Source of the DNA: Pagrus major
Taxonomy: Eukaryota; Chordata; Actinopteri; Spariformes; Sparidae
NCBI RefSeq assembly: GCF_040436345.1
Contig: NC_133237.1
Coordinates: 20,403,749 to 20,467,748, forward strand
DNA: 64,000 nt
Direction: 5' to 3'
This document shows, piece by piece, positions 34,643 through 43,551 of the stretch (its first letter is position 1; every line of letters begins with the position of its first letter). The translations under genes and the position numbers were made by a program. The notes beneath the pieces were generated by a model. That model did no database searches. It was given only the letters and a program-made list of their open reading frames with translations, and had not been told where the DNA came from.

Positions 34643-36359
34643 TTAGCTCAAAACAGGCGTTGTAATGGTTGTTCCTGACTGAGCCATCCAATCCATGTAC
34701 TGCTGTGCAGCCCTCTCTTCAGTCCTCTTCCCCATAGTCAGGATCCCTGCTGCCTGGTTGGAGCCATGGAGGAGCTGGTGGAGTCGGCTCTGCAAGCGAT
34801 CTTCTTCGTCTCTACGTTTACCCAGAGTGAGGATGCCGGCGGAGGCATCTCCAGTCAGTGGTCCCCCTAAGGTCTTGCTGCCGGAGCGACACAGCAACAC
34901 ATAGAGGCGACAGGAGCGGGCTGGTTGTCTGCAGCACTCAGACATGCTGTGAGCATCACATGCCAGGTGAGACAGCAGCAACATCAACACCAGCACCAGG
35001 ACTTTCTGCTGGGCAAAAGAGAGAGTTTATACTGATACAAGATGACGATCTGAACAAAGAGATATTTATCTGCATGTCTTTGAAATGTCGATATTATTTA
35101 ATATGTATGTTTTACACATATGTTACAAGTTGCTGAGCACATCTTATTGATCGATTGATACAAAAGCCTGAATCAAGGATGGAGAGACAAACTCCTAAGA
35201 ACAAGAAATATTAACAACTGAATTTCTAATATTATGATGCTCATTTATATTTAGAAACATAATTAAATCCTGATCTTGAGTCATGGATACACAGAGTCTC
35301 TCCAGGACCAGCTGTTAGGGTAATGGTACTGCACACAATTATTGATCCATGCATAAAGGACATGAATCATCACTTAATCTCTATTAATCTCACACTGACA
35401 TTTACATGCTAATACCTTAATCTCTAGTCATAGTGGTATTACATAAACAAAATCATCCCAAGCCAATAATTTTTGTTAAATGCAAATCATGTGCATTTGG
35501 TTTTAATGATGGCTAAGCAACCTGCCTAAAAATGATTATCTTTGTTTATGTTTATAGAAATGGATACACAAGAACAAAAAGAATTTGCAGCCCCTGAACC
35601 AGGTGAAATACAGTTTAAAGTCATTGAATAAAATGCCTGATGCCTGCCTCGGAAAGTTTTTCAAAATTCTTTAAATGTCCAAGGTGAGATTGACCCCTTG
35701 GACGGAGAAAAGTCTGTCCAAAAAAGGTTTCTGTGGCACTGTGGTTTCATCGTGTACATGGTGAAACAATGTCATGCATACATGTCATTTACACTGGGGA
35801 CATGTCCCCGACTCTTTTTGAAATAACCAATTTTGTCCCCATTATTTTTTTATAAGAGGCTAATTAGTTGCAAATGTGCTAAAAGTTTCCTGTTGTGATT
35901 ATCTACTCTGACATCATACAATTCCCTTATTACGATGCCTAAAATCACGTGTTGAAGACCACGCTAACATTTTTTTTGTCCCCACCACTTTTCAACATAA
36001 AGCAACACCTTTGACGTCTTTTGATATCTACTAACACAACAAATTTATCGAAATACCTCCGCTACCTCTGTCTTGATGAGGTCAAAAGAATGTGAAAGTG
36101 TGAAGGAAACAATTCTTGAGAAAAATTTGTATAGAAGTAGAAAGACATGGTCACAAACAAACTCCTACAGGAATAACCACCCTTACACAACTTTTAAAAC
36201 CGTGAATTTGCAATGTCAAACAAACCTCTCACTAGTTTTTAAAATAAAAAAAAAATCTAACTCAAGCTTTCTCACCCTGTTAGACGAGTCCATCCCAGTA
36301 GCTTTCTGGAAATTGGTGGGGAACCACGTCATCTTCTGGCCGGTGTGAAGTGGAGTCAT
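34643..36359 (-). CDS. hcrt: hcrt, prepro-orexin (hypocretin) precursor
   Basis: Encodes the secreted precursor of orexin-A and orexin-B, hypothalamic neuropeptides for arousal and feeding. Exon 1 coding is 36276-36359 (28 codons, donor AACAGG then GTGAGA); exon 2 is 34643-35005, stop at 34643-34645; about 148 residues. An upstream start (ATG 36357-36359, MTPLHTGQK) and an internal one (ATG 36330-36332, MTWFPTNFQK) are both open; the internal one fits fish hcrt as I remember it. A hydrophobic signal core (VLVLVLMLLLSHLACDA) precedes an orexin-A with four cysteines (CCRQPARSC, LYVLLC) ending GILTLGKR. Orexin-B follows, ending GILTMGKR. Both Gly-Lys-Arg sites predict amidated GILTL and GILTM C-termini. 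A short acidic/polar C-peptide ends the protein. Position next to kcnh4 is the same as in human. Confidence 0.97.
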
Positions 36360-36396
36360 CTGATCTTCTGATGTCCCAGGGAAAATGACAAGTGTC

Positions 36397-36403
36397 TTTT
36401 ATA
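36397..36403 (-). promoter_or_regulatory. hcrt: TATA box of hcrt
   Basis: Minus-strand GATATAAAAG with TATAAAA at 36397-36403, 38-44 nt upstream of the first in-frame ATG (36359). A start site near 36370 is predicted. Just upstream are a CRE-like TGACGTCC (near 36431) and a CCAAT-type box near 36465. Confidence 0.7.
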
Positions 36404-37835
36404 TCGATCTGTGATGTCCACACCGATGGACGTCATTAAGGGCCAACCACAAACACAACACACAACCAATAATTCTCTTGCTCATTTAAAGGGCTGATGT
36501 CGAGCTCCTTGCCATTAATTAGTCTCCTGACGTAGATCATCTCCTAGGCACTTCTCTGGACCTTTGACGAACTGCAGGTATTTCTTTGTGGCCGCATGCC
36601 AAAGGTCTACGAGGACATACCATTGTAATGAGTGGTGAGGGACACAAGTTAATTAGCTAATGTGTCCTATGAGTTCTATAATATAAATAAAGAGAAAGCC
36701 CAGATGCCCTTTCTTAGTTTGTAAAGCTATTTCAAAAGCCATGCTAACGAGGTTATAGGTTTTTTTCCTCTCAGACAAGAGGCGTCATATTGACACACGA
36801 AGAGCAGTTTTGTGTGTTTTTCTTGCTCCTACAAAAACTGCGGCTGGTGACGTGAGCAGTGTTGATGAATCCATGGTACCCAAAACTTAGAGTAGGCTCA
36901 TTTAGCAACATTCTTGTTATACTGTCTGCTTTATAAACTGGCTCTCTCATTAGTCAACATAGCAGGATAACAAAAATCATTTGAAAGCATTTATTGACTT
37001 TCAGATTGTTGTTTTTCGTCCCTTCTTCCTCACAGCCACTTAGTTAATATCTGTTGCCATCTTATGGACAACAGGGAGCATTGCTCTAAATAGACAAACT
37101 CATGCATGATATGATAAATGGCCTACTTCTTGTTTCTTCGTAACAAAAGAATTTCAGATCAGCAGAATTAACAGTGCATTGCAGTGCGTCAAAAGGAATC
37201 AATAAAGCTTTTGAAAGGCTTTATTGATTGCTTGGGATTCACTGTGACAGCTGCTTTCAAAATGCTCTAAAGAGCCTGTGACGTCTGTTTGAATGCAATT
37301 GACAAAGCCATTCTGTGAACCCTGCGTTACTTAAAGTATTTTCAGCAAAATGTCACTCCACGTGCTGATTGATAAACTGCTGAAATTACTAAACGGGCAT
37401 ATTTCACTTCCTTGTAAAAGACATTAAAGAATGAGAGGAGACAGGATAAACAATGAAGCCAGTTTTAATGGGCCACTTAAAGGAGCTTTTACAGAATCCA
37501 CACTCACTTTGCAGTGAAACACATGTCAAGTTATTGTTTGACCCTCATGTTCGTGGCGCTAACCCGTAATCCCTCGTTCCAGTCCCACATGCACTGGTTG
37601 TCCTGATCGGCACCACAGAACAACAGGTGTCAAATCACTGTATATGTGGAAGTTAATGTTAAAAAAGAATCTGAATATCAATAGAACTAACAACAATTAT
37701 TATAATAGCAATCATTAATGTCCGTGTCTGCAAGAATTATTATAGCAATATATGTTCCTTTTACATTTTACATACAGTTTACATCTATATTCATTTTATT
37801 TTGTGGTTTTATTGACAGCAGTACCATGTTCCTGT

Positions 37836-38010
37836 TGACCTTTGACCTCTAACAGGCAGGGTCAAATATAACATTTGTGATTGGCTGGTGAGCTCCGCCA
37901 CTTTCGGACGTGGGCTAGCTCCACCCTGGGGGCCGAAACACCAAGTCACGTAACGTCACACACACAACCCCTGGGGAGGAGACGAGGAGACCCTTTGGGG
38001 GAGAGTCCAG
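37836..38010. promoter_or_regulatory. Promoter-like island with a perfect DR1 element
   Basis: TGACCTTTGACCT at 37836-37848 is an exact nuclear-receptor DR1 (AGGTCA-A-AGGTCA on the minus strand). Within the next 130 bp come an inverted CCAAT box (GATTGGCTG near 37881) and a CRE-like ACGTAACGTCAC (near 37956). CpG is higher than in the surroundings. No gene clearly starts here. It lies 1.5 kb upstream of hcrt and just past the PLCL 3' end. Confidence 0.4.
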
Positions 38011-38110
38011 GAATGCCGGAGAACTTATATCCTAAGGAATGACACTGGAGATGTGTGGGGCTCGATGGAGGGTGACACCAGTGAAGGGTGCGAGAAGTGC
38101 ATCGATGTGA

Positions 38111-38350
38111 CTAAACACACACAACGCTGCAGTTTGTTTTTTCTATTTTATCTCTACAGCTCCCTGGTTTGCCCTGAAATGGTCGTCTGTGACTCCTACA
38201 GAGCTCAGCCTGGTCGAGCTGCTCTAAAATGAAAATGGCCTCCTCTTCATCAAAAGGAGTGAGGGGTTTGTACTTAACATTATGCTTAAAATGTAGGAGG
38301 AAGAGTGTGAGCATGACAAAATAAAAGCTCAAAGACATGCCGAGGAGTCT
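38111..38350 (-). CDS. Possible small membrane protein or alternative exon (unrecognised)
   Basis: A minus-strand frame preceded by a strong 3' splice site (CCTTTTGGTTTCCAG, exon starting at 38350). It reads RLLGMSLS, then a hydrophobic segment (SFYFVMLTLFLLHF), a basic stretch (KHNVKYK) and an acidic DEEEAIFILEQ, ending at a stop at 38111-38113. The first ATG is at 38336-38338 (75 residues). One predicted membrane segment is visible. No family was recognised. It could be the last exon of a small gene, or an alternative 3' exon of the PLCL gene: a preceding PLCL exon ends in phase 0, which would keep this frame. It may also be chance. Confidence 0.25.
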   Translation of the reverse strand, partial: RLLGMSLSFYFVMLTLFLLHFKHNVKYKPLTPFDEEEAIFILEQLDQAELCRSHRRPFQGKPGSCRDKIEKTNCSVVCV

Positions 38351-38673
38351 CTGGAAACCAAAAGGCAATATGTGGCAGAAAATGCCAATGTGAGGTAAAG
38401 CCTGTACCCACAGAGCTAGAGTACATAGTGGAGGGGCATGTAACTAGCACTGCCCAGAGAGAGACATATCTAACTCACTGATCCAACTGCTGCTATGCAG
38501 AAGCACACACCAGAAGTTAACCTTTTTGGCTTTTCACAAGAGAGAAAACAGAGGAGACCTAAACTTCTTGGCTCAGATGGAAGATTATCTTCCATATCTG
38601 CGAGAAAAGTAAACATCATCTTTTCCAGTTTTCTACCTGTTTAGAAATGTGTAACTGAAGTGTGAGGTCTCTC

Positions 38674-38679
38674 TTTATT
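38674..38679 (-). other. PLCL poly(A) signal
   Basis: AATAAA on the minus strand, about 205 nt past the TGA at 38883-38885 and only 9 nt past a second in-frame TGA at 38688-38690. Confidence 0.55.
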
Positions 38680-38882
38680 TTCTCCTTTCAGACTTGTGTT
38701 TCACTTCTAACACGACGAGCCTTCCTCAGCATCATCATCTCTTTAATCCTCTCGGCCACCTCCTCCATCTCCCTTTCTATACTGGCCTCTGGCTTTTTGT
38801 CTACACCCTGCTGTTTCTCCATCTCTACCTCGCTCTCTCTGTCTCTCTTTGGGTCTGATTCTCTGTGGGCACAGGCTGCGGG

Positions 38883-39335
38883 TCAGCAGGATCCCACAGG
38901 ATCCTCACAGACCGTCTCTTTCTCGGGGAGGGTGTCCAGAGGTCCTGCTGCCCTCTGCTGCTGGCTCTGGAACTGAAACTGGAGCTGGGGTATGGGTGGG
39001 GGTTGAGGATACGCAGGTGGTTTTGAAACAGTTTGAACCAGAGGGAGAGCTGGTAGCTGGGGGTTTTGTTGGGGAAGGGGATGGAGATAAGCCTGAGGTG
39101 CGGTGTGGGATATGGGCTGAGTTTGGGACTGATGCAGTGGTGGGGGTTGTGGGTAGGGCTTAGCCGGAGGCTGTTGCTGTATCTGGACCTGCTGCGGCTG
39201 GTGGTGCGGATGGTGTTGGAGCTGGGGGGAAGATGCTCCGTTCTTACTGAGACCACAGGACTGAGCTGCACAGTGGATCTGACGCAGAGTGTCCAGTGCC
39301 TCGCTCTTAGCGTGCTTCAGCAGGTCTGCCTGGCC
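38883..39335 (-). other. PLCL terminal coding exon with Gln/Pro-rich insertion
   Basis: The exon starts at 39335 after a CTCAG acceptor. It encodes the conserved helix [20 protein letters not shown] and SCGLSK, then about 100 residues rich in Q, P and H, then LDTLPEK and a TGA at 38883-38885. Human PLCL1/2 go almost directly from SCGL to a short tail with a similar L-E-x-x-P-E-K motif. The insertion is therefore flanked by colinear sequence. Confidence 0.75.
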
Positions 39336-42300
39336 CTGAGATTGAGACAGAAAGAGGGTTAACAGCACATATCAGATTACCAGATTTTAAGGCCACAGAA
39401 ATAACAGGAAACATCTTTGATATCCATTCCCTCAAGGCAGCTTTTTACAGTGTACTTTTTATGACGGCTATGTCTATAATGCATTATAAGCACATTCATA
39501 ATTCAACTACCATAACCTTTGCCAGTTATAAAGACACATAGAAAACGGTGCTGTACTAATGGATGATGAAAGGTTATAAATTATTTCTGAAAAGGAGTAA
39601 TGTCTTATAAAGATTTGTAAAATATATGCATGAATTTGAAGGTAGCTCCAAAAACAGAGGGGGCAACAGAGTAACTGACAACTGCTGCTCTTTGCTTTCC
39701 TTGGCTGAGGACTTATGAGGAGTATTTGCTCATTCTGCCGGCTGGCAAGTTAAGTGTAAGACTAAAATAAAATCAGAATGATCATCCAAGCCATGTCAGG
39801 TCTTTATTTGCCCAGACTGTTACTAATCTGTTGAGCAGTTCTCTATACGTCTGACGTAGTGGTAGTTATAATGTGCTTTGTTAACCACGATTGAGATTCT
39901 TCTTTAAAACAGTGTTGTCACTTTATATGATGGTATAGAGCTTTATGAATGCTGAACTTATGATAATTTATGTCCAACACTTTATAAACCTTGTTATAAG
40001 TTGTTTTGCATGGTTATAAAATGGTTATGTCTTATAAATGTGCATTAAAGATGGTACATTTCAAAGGAAGCTCTGCCAGGTTCAATAAAGATGAAATAAG
40101 AGGGATCAAATCTGGTAGTGGAGTAGGAATATTTTTTCCTGTAGTGCATTAACTAAGAATATGCAGAAGAGGGCAGTATAAACCCACTGAATGAAGGCCC
40201 TTGGTTGCCTGCCAGCTCTTCGCACTGCCCCTCTCAGTTGGTGCACAGTGCTGTCATATGGTGATAATGTTATACTACATTTCTGCTCTTTATTTGGGAG
40301 CACCCCAGAGATGAATATCCGCCATATGTGGAGGAAGCGGTCAGGGCAGGCATCCTGCTTTACTGCACTGTCAAGTCAATCTGGGCCACTGCCATGGCTG
40401 CCTGCCTCCTTCAGCTAGCTGTCTCTGCCATGTGGAAATGTGGTACAGTCTTCTCCACAGGCGGTTATTTCTGTGTGTGAGAGGTGCTGCTATTATTAGA
40501 GCTGGTCAAAATAAAAAAGAGAATCTGACCACATGCTTTTATAAACTCTCTCCTCTTCTACGGCCTTTAAATACTTGACTCTTCCCCTCAGGGCTCTCAT
40601 AGCCACAACCCCCTCTGTTTCAATGTGTCTGCTCCAACACTTCCTCTACACCACCATCCCTCCAACATCTGTTCACAGGCAAGTAGAAAGCACTTCTCAT
40701 CTGTGAATCTACATATTTTCCCCTCCCTCCCACTCTGGACTCTGTCTGACCCGCTGTGACAGCTCGTTAAGTTAACATCCCTGTGAAGAGGCGCAGGCTG
40801 ACCCGCTCTGCACCGGACTCGAGTGTAAATGGTGAAAGGGATAAAGTTCTCAGCGCCACAAGGCAGGCACGGCCGTCTGACATATTGCACAATGAGTAGA
40901 GGTGCTGCCCTGCACACAGCGCCCGACGCTCGACTCCCAGGTGATGTCAATATGCTGCAAGTGGCCTTTTTACCTGAGCCACTCTAGCACGCAATCCACG
41001 AGCATGAATAAGTCATATGTTTGGAAAAAACAGAAATTATGTAAGTTGTGACTCACCAGGCATAAAATAAGACAGCGAGAAGCCAGTCCTGTGCTGCCAG
41101 AGCCAAATCACGACTGCACTCGGTACATTCACCCCTACAGCTGGCCTAAAGCTATCCACAGGGGCCTAAGCCCAAACAAGGGCAGCCACCAAATCCCACC
41201 AGTATATCCTCATTTAATTCTACCCTAATCTCCTCCTTGTTTATCAAAACCAGTCCATCCCTTCAGTAAAAATATCCCCTGCCTTTACTGTACAATACAA
41301 TAAAGTTGTAGACGTAGGTACAAAGTGGTTTATGACAGTGGAGTAGGGGTGGGCAACACATGTCAGAGACTGAGGTATTTAATGTCATCTTACTTCTGTT
41401 TTCAAACTAGCAGATCTGTGCTACATGAACATGATCCTGATTGCACAGTTACTTTACGTGGTTCATCCTCGGGTGAAATTGAATTTAGGGTCATTTACTG
41501 ACCCAAAGCGTCAATATTTGACGACCTGGGTATGAGACTCGACGATCAACTATCTTTCTCCAGAATCGCCCTCTCCACCTTTAGGGCATGACTAACCGAG
41601 GCCCTGCTTAAGTAGCTCAGAACAAGCGATTATATGTTTTTTGAGCCTGTTCTTCTCCTTAAAAATGACTACAATAGACTTAACACTTGCCACAAAGCCT
41701 CTTTTTTTCACTTTGACTTTGAGGTGCAGGAGAGTGACAGGGTGGTATCACTTTAAATGGCAAATTCCCTCATTCACCCTGACAGCTCTGATCTGACTAT
41801 AACTGTCAGAGTAAAGGTGGAGAAGCAGTTGCTTCCTCACAGCTTCCCCATCATCTACCGGCATGCGCTTCCAGGCCTGCTGAGGATTTGGAGAGGTTGA
41901 CAGGTGAAATAACTGCCAGCCTTGGCAAACATGCACCAGGCGCACACCAAATGTTCAGTATGAGGCACAATTTACAACCGAAGAATGGAAGGAGGAATAG
42001 AAAGAGTAGGAGGAGGAGGAGGAGTATGTGCAGCCAAGATGCCTTCATGTTGATAATGTGTCTCATGGAAGAAATTAGAGGATGAGGAGAGGATGAAAGC
42101 AGGAAGTGTGTGTTTTGGAGAGACTCGGCAGGGATTGGAGGAGTTGGATGAGTTTGGGGGTGTATGCAGTGCGGGTGAGGCAGGGATTAGGTTTGGGTGT
42201 CCATCTGTTTAGCTACTTAAGCGTCATGCGTTTCCTTATTCTAAAGAGGGCAATGAAGCTTAATTAAGATAAATCAGGCTGTTGCACATACAGCTGCTGT

Positions 42301-43515
42301 GTTAACGCAAGAAAGACTGCTAGAACACAAATACTTTGAACCCGGATTTACCAGCGCTGTACACATAACCTGCACTAGTACTAAAATGTTTAGTTATTTA
42401 ATCAATGGGTCAAAACAATTAGCAGAAACAGTTTGATAATCAAGTACTTAGTATGATCTGAGTTAAATTCAGCTTTCCAAATTCGAGGATTTGCTGCTCT
42501 CGTAATTAACAGTTTTATATCGTTGTAAATTAAATCCATTCAGACAACAAGTCGGACAAAACAGGCAATCTAAAGATGTCACCTTGATTTCTGGGTATTT
42601 GCAAAGATCATTTTTCTGATATTGTCCGACATATTTTCATATTTTCTGACAAAACTATTAACCACTTAGTTGAAAAATTATCAATAGACGTATCGCTCAT
42701 GAAAATAATTGCTAGTTGCAGCCCTGACCTTCACCATCTCTCTATCTGATGAGGCAGACATGAAAAGGCAAAAAGGAATCAAACAATCAAACATCCATCT
42801 AAACTCACGCTCAAGCACAGAGCTCAGCCAAGGGAGCTTCTTCACTCAATACTAAATGATTTCAGGGTGATGAGATGAGACGAGATAAAAATATCCGGGC
42901 TGCTCTGTCCTTATTTAGCAAAACAGGCCCACTGTGCAGAGCACAGACTGAGCAGCATGTGGTGCTTTATCAGTGCTGGTATTACCACTGCTGTTCAGAG
43001 AGGCAATGAGGGGATTGGGTAACCTTATCTTCCAGTGTCTGAGTCAAGAAGGCATTTTGCTGAGCATCATCTTCACTGCCTGTGTTGAGGGCTGAATGTA
43101 CCCTTATGAGAAACAACAGAGCAGCATGTTCGTGTGTACAAACAAGTGTGAACAATCTTATCATGTCTGACAAGATAGTTACATGAGCAAATAAAAAAAA
43201 CTTGGAATCGACAGTAATTAATTAGGAGATTTAGGGATTAGAGAGGAGGCAATACAATTAGCCTGTAAAGCTTTCTTGAGACACCAAGTAGTTTAAGCTC
43301 AGGGTCTGGGATTGCTGATCCAGCTGGTTAAAGTCTGAAAATTAATACATGGGTCTTTGTTGTGCTGAAGGTCACGTGACAGGTGTGGCTCAGTCCATCT
43401 CACCTTGAGGACAGTGATGTTCCAGGCGTAGCTCTCCATGGCTTTCTGAAGCTTGCGGCCTTTCAGACCTTCCTTTGCTCCGATACGATGCAGGTCCTCA
43501 TGGAAGTCCAGACCT

Positions 43516-43551
<36 letters not shown>

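Noticed and set aside
38825-39271. 148-residue alternative frame over the PLCL last exon
   Set aside because: C-rich, stop-poor composition opens several frames here. Only the frame with [14 protein letters not shown] and LDTLPEK matches the PLCL family.
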